Positions 11,301 through 23,300 of a stretch of DNA of 64,000 nt are shown one piece after another; within the stretch, counting starts at the first letter, position 1, and each line of letters starts with the position of its first letter. Made by a program: the position numbers and the translations under genes. Origin of the DNA: Metallyticus violacea (lineage: Eukaryota > Arthropoda > Insecta > Mantodea > Metallyticidae). Below the pieces are notes generated by a model. It saw only the letters and a program-made list of their open reading frames with translations, was not told the origin of the DNA and did no database searches. The stretch lies in assembly GCA_030762175.1 (NCBI GenBank), contig CM060843.1:32150001-32214000 (forward strand), given 5' to 3'.

Positions 11301-14300
11301 AAATATCTGGCATCAATGTTATCATTAACAAAAATGTATGTAAATGTTACATTAATGCTTTCAGTTGTTAACACTAACTCCACTTACTTATTTAAAACTT
11401 TGGACTAGTTTCGGGAGAGGTTCCTCCCATCATCGGCTGCTGTTGACTGAGTGCCGTTGTTCGAAACGGGGGATGGACGCCCGTTCGCCCCTGTGGTGGT
11501 ATCTCGTGGCTCTAATAGAAACTTGCTGAGTTCATCCAGCGGCGGAAAATCAAAATTCATTAAGTTGTTCTTATTTTTTAAAATGAAAATTCTCTCCCAT
11601 GTGGATAGTTCTATTGGTTTGCGAAGTTGTTTCAATAATTTAATTTCTGGTTTTATTTCATGATTTTTGTTCCAAAAATGAGCTGCTATTGCTGATTTGT
11701 CTATCTGTTTCAATCTAATGTTCCTAAAATGTTCTTTTCTTCGAATTTCTAAATTTCTTTTTGTTTTCCCAATGTAGCTCTGTTCACAATCTGCACATTT
11801 AATCTCATATATTCCTGATTTTTGTTCTGTGGGAATGGTATCTTTCATTGTGCAGTCTACTAAATTTTTTATATTGTATTTGTTCTTTGGGGCTAACATA
11901 ATTCCATGCTCTTTGAATATCTTCTTAAATTTGTTGTGGTAAGTTGGGTGGTATGTGAAACTTTTGAATTTATATCTGTCTTGGGTGTTTTTAAGTGTGG
12001 AGACTTCCTTAATCGATTTTTGTCTTTTAGCTTTTTTGATGATTTTTGTTATTGAGTCTGTGTTGAAACCATTAGTTATAGCCGTCTTCATTATATGTTG
12101 GTGTTCCATTTTGTACTCGGTTTCAGTCAATGGGATGTTGATTAGTCTGTGTGCTAAACTGTGAAACACTGCATATTTATGTGGGGTGGGGTTATAGCTA
12201 TCATTTTTTATGTAATTTTCTGTGTGTGTTTGTTTCCTGTGAATTCCAAAGTTAAAACTGTTTGCATTTCTTATTATTTTTAAATCAAGGAATGGGAGAC
12301 AACCATTTTTCTCTTCTTCTATGGTAAACTGTACAGATTTGTGTTGTAAGTTGAGGAGTTTCAATGCATCTGTAGAATGTTTTTTAGGTATTATTGCGAA
12401 TATGTCGTCCACATATCTATGCCATGTCTTGAAGATCCACGGAAATGCTTTTGTAATGTGTATTTCAAAGAAGCTCATGAAAAGATCCGCCAAAAATGGA
12501 GACAAAGGATTTCCCATGGCTAGGCCAGAAACTTGTTGATAATATTTTCTATTGAAACTAAAGAAGTTTTGTTGGATGCATATATCTGTTAATTTCATCA
12601 AATCATCCACTTCTTCTGATATTAAGTTTATTGATGTTAACCATTTTTTTAAATTTTGCATCAAGTTTACTATTGGAATACTCGGAAATAAGGCTTTCAC
12701 GTCGAATGACACCATTATATCCTCAGTTTTTATTTTGCTATGTTTAAGTTTTTCAACTAGCTCAAATGAATTTTTAATACTTAAGCTTTGGAATTTTTTA
12801 AAAGAATTGAAAATATTGATTAGTTTTTTTGCTAGTTGGTATGTGGGTGAGTTTATGTTATTAATTATTGGTCTCATGCTGTTATCATTTTTGTGTATTT
12901 TTGGGAGTGCATAAAGTCTGGGTATTACCGGGTTGCTCTGTGTGATTTTCATTTTTTCTGTAGTGGATAGTGTATTCACTTCGTTTAATGTTTTACTCAG
13001 GTTTTTTGTGCATCGGTTGAGTGGATTCTTTTCTATTGGTTTATAGGCTTCTCCCATTAACATATTTTCAACTCTATTTTTGTATTCTTCTTGGTCTAAA
13101 ATGGCAATTTTATTTCCTTTGTCTGCTTTTGTATATATTACTGGCTTTTCTTTTAACTTTTTTAATGTACTTCTGTAGTTTTTGCATTTATTTTCGTTTT
13201 TTATGTTTTCCAAAACATTTTTGCATTTCATCTTAACGAATGATTTTTCGCTATCTCTAAGGTGGTGGGTGGCTATGTCGATGTCCGCTATGTATTCCTC
13301 TATTTTTTCGGAAAAATCTACGCAAGTTTTGAGGCCTTTGTTTAAGAACTGAATTTCTTTGTTTGAAAATGTGGAGCTGGAGAGATTGATTACATTGTTT
13401 ATTTTTTGTGTGCGTGGCGTTGGTACAATTTTGGTTTGGTGTTTTCGTAGATTTTGCAGTTTCTTTTTTAGTTTTTGGTTCTTGTGTTTCATGTAGTTCT
13501 TTAAATTTTTATGTGAATTTCGCTCTAAGTTGGTCCATAAATGAACGCCTAGTGTTTTTGATAGTTTTAGATGTAAATCATACATTTTTAAGTCATTTTC
13601 ATTGAGTTTTTTATACTGTAGGCCTTTTTCTATTTCTATTACTGTTTTTTCGGCTGCTTTTTGATGAATGCTATTGTCTATTTTAACAGTTTTTCTTACG
13701 AATTTAGGGGTGACTTTATATTTTAAGCATAATTTTAGGAAATGTATGTTAGCCGCAATATTTCTCTTCTTAATTTGTAATTTTAAGTAGGTTTTTATGT
13801 CCCGTTTAGTGTTATTCAGGTTCAAATTGTATGTTGCGAGGTTGTTTGTATCCGCCATGTTTCTTATTGACCACGTGTTGGGTAAATTGCTTCTATGACT
13901 TGTTTGTCACGTATAATTAAGTAAAAATTGTACTTACGAAGCTGTAGACAATGGAGTGGTAATATATGTTACATTAATGCTTTCAGTTGTTAACACTAAC
14001 TCCACTTACTTATTTAAAACTTTGGACTAGTTTCGGGAGAGGTTCCTCCCATCATCGGCTGCTGTTGACTGAGTGCCGTTGTTCGAAACGGGGGATGGAC
14101 GCCCGTTCGCCCCTGTGGTGGTATCTCGTGGCTCTAATAGAAACTTGCTGAGTTCATCCAGCGGCGGAAAATCAAAATTCATTAAGTTGTTCTTATTTTT
14201 TAAAATGAAAATTCTCTCCCATGTGGATAGTTCTATTGGTTTGCGAAGTTGTTTCAATAATTTAATTTCTGGTTTTATTTCATGATTTTTGTTCCAAAAA

Positions 14301-17300
14301 TGAGCTGCTATTGCTGATTTGTCTATCTGTTTCAATCTAATGTTCCTAAAATGTTCTTTTCTTCGAATTTCTAAATTTCTTTTTGTTTTCCCAATGTAGC
14401 TCTGTTCACAATCTGCACATTTAATCTCATATATTCCTGATTTTTGTTCTGTGGGAATGGTATCTTTCATTGTGCAGTCTACTAAATTTTTTATATTGTA
14501 TTTGTTCTTTGGGGCTAACATAATTCCATGCTCTTTGAATATCTTCTTAAATTTGTTGTGGTAAGTTGGGTGGTATGTGAAACTTTTGAATTTATATCTG
14601 TCTTGGGTGTTTTTAAGTGTGGAGACTTCCTTAATCGATTTTTGTCTTTTAGCTTTTTTGATGATTTTTGTTATTGAGTCTGTGTTGAAACCATTAGTTA
14701 TAGCCGTCTTCATTATATGTTGGTGTTCCATTTTGTACTCGGTTTCAGTCAATGGGATGTTGATTAGTCTGTGTGCTAAACTGTGAAACACTGCATATTT
14801 ATGTGGGGTGGGGTTATAGCTATCATTTTTTATGTAATTTTCTGTGTGTGTTTGTTTCCTGTGAATTCCAAAGTTAAAACTGTTTGCATTTCTTATTATT
14901 TTTAAATCAAGGAATGGGAGACAACCATTTTTCTCTTCTTCTATGGTAAACTGTACAGATTTGTGTTGTAAGTTGAGGAGTTTCAATGCATCTGTAGAAT
15001 GTTTTTTAGGTATTATTGCGAATATGTCGTCCACATATCTATGCCATGTCTTGAAGATCCACGGAAATGCTTTTGTAATGTGTATTTCAAAGAAGCTCAT
15101 GAAAAGATCCGCCAAAAATGGAGACAAAGGATTTCCCATGGCTAGGCCAGAAACTTGTTGATAATATTTTCTATTGAAACTAAAGAAGTTTTGTTGGATG
15201 CATATATCTGTTAATTTCATCAAATCATCCACTTCTTCTGATATTAAGTTTATTGATGTTAACCATTTTTTTAAATTTTGCATCAAGTTTACTATTGGAA
15301 TACTCGGAAATAAGGCTTTCACGTCGAATGACACCATTATATCCTCAGTTTTTATTTTGCTATGTTTAAGTTTTTCAACTAGCTCAAATGAATTTTTAAT
15401 ACTTAAGCTTTGGAATTTTTTAAAAGAATTGAAAATATTGATTAGTTTTTTTGCTAGTTGGTATGTGGGTGAGTTTATGTTATTAATTATTGGTCTCATG
15501 CTGTTATCATTTTTGTGTATTTTTGGGAGTGCATAAAGTCTGGGTATTACCGGGTTGCTCTGTGTGATTTTCATTTTTTCTGTAGTGGATAGTGTATTCA
15601 CTTCGTTTAATGTTTTACTCAGGTTTTTTGTGCATCGGTTGAGTGGATTCTTTTCTATTGGTTTATAGGCTTCTCCCATTAACATATTTTCAACTCTATT
15701 TTTGTATTCTTCTTGGTCTAAAATGGCAATTTTATTTCCTTTGTCTGCTTTTGTATATATTACTGGCTTTTCTTTTAACTTTTTTAATGTACTTCTGTAG
15801 TTTTTGCATTTATTTTCGTTTTTTATGTTTTCCAAAACATTTTTGCATTTCATCTTAACGAATGATTTTTCGCTATCTCTAAGGTGGTGGGTGGCTATGT
15901 CGATGTCCGCTATGTATTCCTCTATTTTTTCGGAAAAATCTACGCAAGTTTTGAGGCCTTTGTTTAAGAACTGAATTTCTTTGTTTGAAAATGTGTGGAG
16001 CTGGAGAGATTGATTACATTGTTTATTTTTTGTGTGCGTGGCGTTGGTACAATTTTGGTTTGGTGTTTTCGTAGATTTTGCAGTTTCTTTTTTAGTTTTT
16101 GGTTCTTGTGTTTCATGTAGTTCTTTAAATTTTTATGTGAATTTCGCTCTAAGTTGGTCCATAAATGAACGCCTAGTGTTTTTGATAGTTTTAGATGTAA
16201 ATCATACATTTTTAAGTCATTTTCATTGAGTTTTTTATACTGTAGGCCTTTTTCTATTTCTATTACTGTTTTTTCGGCTGCTTTTTGATGAATGCTATTG
16301 TCTATTTTAACAGTTTTTCTTACGAATTTAGGGGTGACTTTATATTTTAAGCATAATTTTAGGAAATGTATGTTAGCCGCAATATTTCTCTTCTTAATTT
16401 GTAATTTTAAGTAGGTTTTTATGTCCCGTTTAGTGTTATTCAGGTTCAAATTGTATGTTGCGAGGTTGTTTGTATCCGCCATGTTTCTTATTGACCACGT
16501 GTTGGGTAAATTGCTTCTATGACTTGTTTGTCACGTATAATTAAGTAAAAATTGTACTTACGAAGCAGAGATTAAAAGGGCAAATAAATGGGTGCATGCA
16601 AGGAGAATGTCATTTGTATAGGGGAAGAGAAAAATGTAGGACATATAGTGTTCGAATGTAAAGAAACTTGAGATATGGAGAAAGGAAAGTATAAGTAAAG
16701 AAAGGGTTAAAATGAATTAAACAATTGCTCTAAAGCTATCTTTGGGGAAGAAAAAAAAAAAAAAAAGGAAAAAAAACATAATAACATAGGTCAGTGCTTA
16801 TTCAAAGTAAAATACAAATGGCAATGAGTTTAAAAAAAAATAATAAAGAGAGAATAATTTAATATAATAAGTACGTGTACTTGTATAGATGTACAGAAAA
16901 CTGATCATGTGAATAATCTTTGTATGTAGCTTGCAATACAGATGAATTACTTAGTACTTAAATAATATAAAATATTGTATCAAAGCCACCATTAAAATAC
17001 TTCAGTGAAATGTTAGTTTAGGGAGGCAGATGGAGGAAGATGTAAGTTGCATAAATAAGATTTCTAGGATCTCTGCTAGGTGTTACTATATGACACAAAA
17101 CTAGAAATATAAACATAATAGAACAGTTATAGAAAAGTAAATCAATAGATGAAATTAGTAAATATCAGAAAGAGTGTAAAGGTCATGCCCTTTCCATAAG
17201 CTCTTCAAGTTTTCTTTGGTAAGCTAGTTAAGTATAAATCAGTAGGACTCAGAGATGTGAAACAACTTTGGCAAAATTGCATTAATCAATTTTAATCTAG

Positions 17301-20300
17301 GAACAGGTCATAGGTCTAATCCTTGCTAGGAACAACAAATTGGAGTCTGTGTGTCAGGATGTAGCCTCCAAAAAAGATCCTACAATTACTATTCAGGCGC
17401 ATTCTCTGGTGAAGGCAGTGGCAGATTTCCTTTTTAACACTGCATAATGAAATTGATGATTGACCACAGAAATTAAAAACTGCATGCAGGCCAAAGGTGG
17501 TTATTATGAACCGTGCTGAGCGATTACTGTCATTTAATTAAAAACATGTTACATTATTTATGGTACATCTAGTTAGAACTGCAGATTAATATTTGCATAT
17601 GCCAAAGTTAACATTGATGAGTCAGAAGAAACAGGTGTTATGACTGGGAAAAAATGTTCAGCAATTCTAAGTGAGATTTTGATAAATAGTCATATAGAAG
17701 AGTAGTGGTGGTGGTGGTGGCGGCGGCGGCGGCGACGACGACGACAAACTATAACAGAGGAGTAACAAGTGTCACAAACCGTTAAGAAGGGCATAGTTTA
17801 ATTATAAAATTGTAAAATTATGTTAATAGAATCTTTGTTGTCGTCAAAGTCAGAAGAATTAAGCATTTAGGAGCAGTAAACCAATACACATATATTCTAG
17901 AAAAAGGAAAAAATATTCATTGTTCAAAAAAGTGAAAATAAATTGCTCCTCAAACTAATATACCGCATCTTTCATGGCTTTGTTGCTCGTTTCATGGCAG
18001 TGGCTAGTCAGCAGTAAAAAGCAATAACTCTCAGTGAAGTGAACATAATATCTGCACAACTTATTCATTCTTGCAATTGCAACTACATTTGCATACTAAA
18101 TGTTGTCCCGCTATATCGACACTTTTCTGACATCTACTTAGAAAATTGTCATTCACATACATCTTATCATCTAAATTGATTCAATTTAAACTTAAGCATA
18201 CAATATTGTTCTTTCAGGCTTCCCCAGCTAATGTTATTAGAGAGGTTTATTCACCAGGTTATGCTGTCAACATTTTGCACAAACTATCATGTACTTTCTC
18301 AAAGCTGTGATCAGATTTAATTAAATGGATTCCCTGTGGCTGTTACAGTGTGCAGCCTTTCAGGTCACTTTTTACATATGTTATACCTTTTCATTTGTTA
18401 ATTCAGATGATTGTGTTGGAAACCCATGGGTTCTATGATTCCCATAAGAACAGTTTCTGCAGAATGTTGCATTGTCCTGTACAGTGATGAGAATAGTTTA
18501 CAGTGTATCTGAGCCTTAAACTAATGTGCTAATGTCTACTGAAACTTTAACTAATGCTTATGTCTAATTTGCAAGTATAAATTTACAATGTGTAATTGAT
18601 GAATTTGCATTGTTTTTCTAGAAGGTCCAGATTCATTTGTGTTTGCAGCATTGTGGTTCTTTTTTGCCAATTTGATTTATATGTGGGTTGTCATGATTAT
18701 TTATTTTCCCCCATGTTTTTGTGCAGTGGCTTTCAAGTGTTAGTAGGAAAGTAGGAATATTTAGTTTAATGAATTGTCCTATTGGAGGTAAGGATGGGGA
18801 CCCAAAGGATTTGCCTTGCACATATATTCTGGTGGATTTGTAAGGAAAGGAGGTTTTCTTTGATGTGTTTGCCCATGCTGTGCTAGCTTACAATAGAATT
18901 TGTTGGATAAAGGCTTTAGAAAGTACTATCTTCGTTTTCAGTTGTATTTGTATGCTCCTTAGTAATGTGGAGCTTATGTAGGTCCATTATTTTGTTTTCC
19001 TAACCATGGCTTTGATGTGGTTATTCCATGATAGCCTGCTGTCTAGTGTTGTTCCTAGGTACTTGACAGTGGGTTGGCACTGCAGTTTCTGGTCATTTAA
19101 TTTTAATTCTATTGGGTGGTTTTCTCTTTTCTTAGTGAAATATATTAGCTGGCTTTTTTCCAGCATTGCAATTTTCCAATTTGCTTCCCAGCTCAGGAAA
19201 TTGTCAACATACCTCTGCAGTTCCAGCAGGTTGTACTTATGATGGGAATTGTGATTATAGATTGCTGGCATAAAGTAACATTTATGGTCCTTAAGTACAT
19301 CTCGAGTGTACAGGGCATACAGATAAGGGGCCTGAATTGCCCCTTGTGGCACTCCAGCTGTTATAGGGAAGGACGGGGATTTCTCATGAGCTACTTGGAA
19401 TAAAAGCAACAATTCTTCAGGTAACTGGCTAGAATATGTAAATGTGGTTTAAGAGCTGAAGTTGCTGGTAAATTTTATGCAGTAAGCTGTTATGCCAGCA
19501 CCTGTTGAAGGCTGCCTCCACATCCAAGAGGGCCAGGGTACTGTTGTTATTATTGAACTCAGTACTTATATCGTCTGTAAGCTTGAGTATTTGAAGCTCA
19601 ATGGCGACGCCTAAAACTAAAATACTGGTTTGGCAGTGCTGTGTGTTCTGGTACTTTTTCGTAAACTGCGAGCCTTGTGTTCCTCCACTGGCGAAGGTAT
19701 TTTCTCCTAATGGCTATGAGTCTTTCCACATCTGGGAGGGAGGTGGAGGGGAAGGGAGCTTGGGAGTATGTGCAGTATTTAGTTTGTTTTTATTCAGGTT
19801 GCAAAGTTCCTTTCTCAAGCTCTTGTGTGTTGGTGTATCTTTTCTGGGCTCAGCCATTTGGTGCATGAGAGTTTCATACTTGTGCCAATCTGTGTTGGCC
19901 TTATATTTCTTTATTGTATGACCGAGGGTCACTCATCCACCTATATTAAATTTTATAGGGAAATGGTCCGAGCTGAGACTATAATATACCTGTAGGGTTG
20001 GGGGAATGTAAACTCCTCTATAGAGAACTAAATCTAAAGTGTCTGGTGGGATGATGGGGTAGTGGTGCCAGTAGGAGTGATCCGGTGCCATTCTAATTTG
20101 AATATTCTGATAGAGCAAAATGAAGTCTAGTAGGCAGTACCCAGCTCTATTGCATGTGCGGGAGTGCCAGATGGTGTGTTTTGCATTAAGATCACCTGGT
20201 ATTATGATTCTCAGGAAAGTGTTCAATAGTTTTACCAAATCGTGGATCATTCTTGGGCTTGTGGTGGGGGAAGGTATGCTGCTAGGATGGAGATTGACTC

Positions 20301-23300
20301 TGCATTTACCAGTATCTGCATGCCTGTACACTCTTAGAGATTCTAGTTATGGGAGTGCTAGAACTGTGTTTATAGATATGCTATTTTTGGTGATGACTGC
20401 CCGGCTACCTCCTGGTTGCTGTCCAGGCCTGTCCACTCTATGTACTATGTAGCCTTTCAGTTGAAATTTCCTGTGATGTTTCAGTTACACAGGTTGTTAT
20501 GTCGATTTGCTGTTGCTTGAAAAAGGATGTTATTTCATAGGTGTTGCCAAAAGTGCCATTCACATTCCACAGAAGGGCATTTAGTTTATCATGGAATGTG
20601 TTTGTTTGTCTAGCTATTTAGAGAACATTTGCTAGAAATTTGAATATCATTTCTAATTTGCCGGCCAGTCCTGTTGCTACCTTGAATTTAGCTACAGTTG
20701 TTTTCAATTTTGCAAGGATTTTATTTAATCTTTAAGTAGTTACACAATTCCTTTTATAGAGGACACATCTATTGTTTGTGCATTTGTCTGTGTGTTTGTA
20801 ATGCCACTTGTGGCAACTGAGAACTACACTCACAGTTGCAGTAGGGCACTTTGGTTAATGGGGTTCGGAGTGGGCAGATTTTGCTTAGCTGTGTTAATTT
20901 GCCTGGTTAGTGAGAGCAGTTCTCTTCTGTCTCATTTTGAAAAATCATTACCTTGTAGTTGGCAGGATGTTCACTATTGCAGTTGGTGCTGATGGGAGTA
21001 AAATTGGATGTGGTTTTATTCGGGCAGTCTTGGACCACATGTAAGTCACTGCACAATATACAGGGTGTGAGGATACACATTTTAAATGTATGTCCGATTT
21101 TCTGACAGTTATAGCATTGCGCTATATGGTTTTGGGACCTATGATGCTCAACTTTTATGATTATGCTCTTGAATGAAAAATGTTCTTTTTCTGTTCTATC
21201 TAAAGTTACAGTAGAGCGGGAGGAGCTACCCCTAGCCTCTTAACTGTTTGCAATATTGTAGAGAATACTCCTTGGCCTTGATGGCTTATATAACACTGTT
21301 GGAGCAGAGGGTTGGGGAAATGGCTGCCTCCTTGATAGTAATTGCTGTTGACCAGTGATTCATTCTTCCAAGAGAGGTTTCCAAATGTTGCTTATATATA
21401 TATATTAATGAAAAATAAAAATAAAGAAACACTATTAACAATGTAACAAATTAACACTAATAATAAAAGTAGATAAAGATAAAACACAGAGAGTCACACT
21501 TGAAATTGCAATTAAGTGGACTCTTTCTCTGTGTTTTATCTTTATCTACTTTTATTATTAGTGTTAATTTGTTATATATATACACACATACATACATATA
21601 CACACACAGAGGTCTCTGTTCATGTTATTCTTGTTTCTGTATATTTCTATGGCCTCCCTGATATTTTTCCTGGTAAAACGTTCACCTTTAGCTAATAATG
21701 TGGCCTTTTCAAAGTCAATGTGATGTTTGAATGGATGGAGTGTTCTGCTAGTGCCAATTTTTGCAGTTTATTCTGGCAGATGTGACAGATACTTTCTGTT
21801 TTCCTAGTATTAAGAGAGTGATCTGTTTGTTTCTAAATACACTGTGCTGTGCTGTATTAACAGGGAATGTTGCATACTTTTGGAAAAACATTTGGGTCTT
21901 TAAGGTCTTTACTGGCATAGTAATAGTTGTATGCATGTGGATTTGTAATACAGGAAAATATTCTTTTTAAGCAATCTGGCTACTTGGTCCACTGTGATGT
22001 GGTAGTGTTGTTAAAATGGAAATTTTCTCTTCGTTACTATCTTCTTTGGCAGTTGAGCTTCTCTTCTTGGATTGTAATGCTTTCTTCCATTGTGAAGAAA
22101 ACATTTCCGATTACAATTTAAGAGCGCTATGTTCTATCCAGTGTCATACATTAATAGACAAGAACAGATTGCCAGGTGAAACACTTTTTTCTTATTGCAC
22201 ATATTGATTTTTTTCTGCTTTTGCATTCATCTTTGCAATATTTTGTTCATGCATTGAATCCAGCTGAGCTCTATTTATATTGCTTAAAACTGTCATTGAA
22301 CTAAATAATGCAGTTTAGAGTTTGTATGTTTCTTCCCTTTTTCCCCTCATGTGAATTAATCCACCATTCCTTTCTTGATATAAGTCACATAAGAAAAAAA
22401 GGATTATATTTTCAGGGTCACATCTGCAGATTCATTAGTTCTGCCATAGAAGTCCCAGCTGAATATGCACAATTTTATATCTTGTTGGTTCTTAATTATA
22501 TTGCAATCATGAATCAGACTTTATCTTTTTATCTGTTTTTTTTATAACAAAGAAAGTAAGTTAGGTTTTTATGTGCATTAGGTTTTAATGCAGCAAAACA
22601 CAATAATAGACTGCATAAGTACCAGGTGTTGATAAAAACCGACTGTTATTTCAAATGCATAAATGTAAATATGTTGTCAACCTTATTACAATATTATGTA
22701 TGATAGTGTATTTTAAATGACCATCTCCTTGGTCTAGTGATTTGCATAGCTGACTGCTGGCCAGGAGGTCCAGGTTCAATTCCCGGTACAGACATAGGAA
22801 TTTTTATAAGTTAGGGAGGTCTGGAATGGGGTCCACCCAACCTTGTGAAGACAACTGGGAAGCTGCCTGATGAAGAGGTGGCATTCTTCGATCATGAAAG
22901 CCGCATGATAGTCAACTGGTGGGATTCCAGCATGCTGATCACATGCCCCCCTTGCAATATTGTCCTCTATCAATGAAGTTTTAAGATGAAGGTAGAGGAA
23001 GCATAGATCTCAGTGGCAGGCCAAGGGTCATCCTGGGCAGTAGTGCCAAATGAGAAGTCTGTCTTAAATAAAAATAAATAAAAATGCAACATATACTGCA
23101 TAAAAATAATCGAATAAAAAAACCATATAATCACTTTCCATTAAATCTTTCAACATATTCTGTCTTAGCTCTGTGTTCCTTAGAAGCAAATATGAGCAGT
23201 TGAATTAAGCAGCTGCAGCTGAAGCAATCCTCCTTATGTATTAGGGTTGACTCCTATGCTACATCCCTGAATGATTTAAAGTATTTATTTTTACCTCACA

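Larger units (their letters stand above)
11344..13965 (-). mobile_element. Penelope-like element, family P1, copy A of a head-to-tail pair
   Basis: The unit is 2622 bp, measured from 'atgttacattaatgc' at 11344 to the same string at 13966. It holds a full ORF, a short 5' leader with 'cttcgtaagtac' and a tail with the hairpin. It directly adjoins copy B in the same orientation. Tandem arrangement with shared terminal sequence (pLTR) is typical of Penelope elements. No target duplication is visible around the pair. Confidence 0.9.
13966..16566 (-). mobile_element. Penelope-like element, family P1, copy B of the tandem pair
   Basis: Repeats copy A with no difference I could find except an inserted TG near 15993. 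Its upstream end stops at 'acttacgaagc' (16566). The corresponding sequence at the A/B junction continues for about 23 bases, so the 5' end is slightly truncated. Confidence 0.9.
18633..21260 (-). mobile_element. Decayed jockey-like non-LTR retrotransposon
   Basis: Reading the minus strand, the order is ORF1 zinc knuckles (about 21130-20930), apurinic-type endonuclease (about 20590-19933), reverse transcriptase (about 19600-18987) and a C-terminal region (to 18633). This is the jockey-clade order. Many stops and frameshifts interrupt every domain. The 5' part of ORF1 is not clear. Confidence 0.75.

Noticed and set aside
11451..13605. Plus-strand open frames of 65-120 codons (and their copies at 14073-16229, 40942-42876 and the minus-strand ones at 42988-44379)
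   Set aside because: They are antisense shadows of the PLE ORFs. They repeat only because the elements repeat and show Phe/Leu/Ser bias with no motif.
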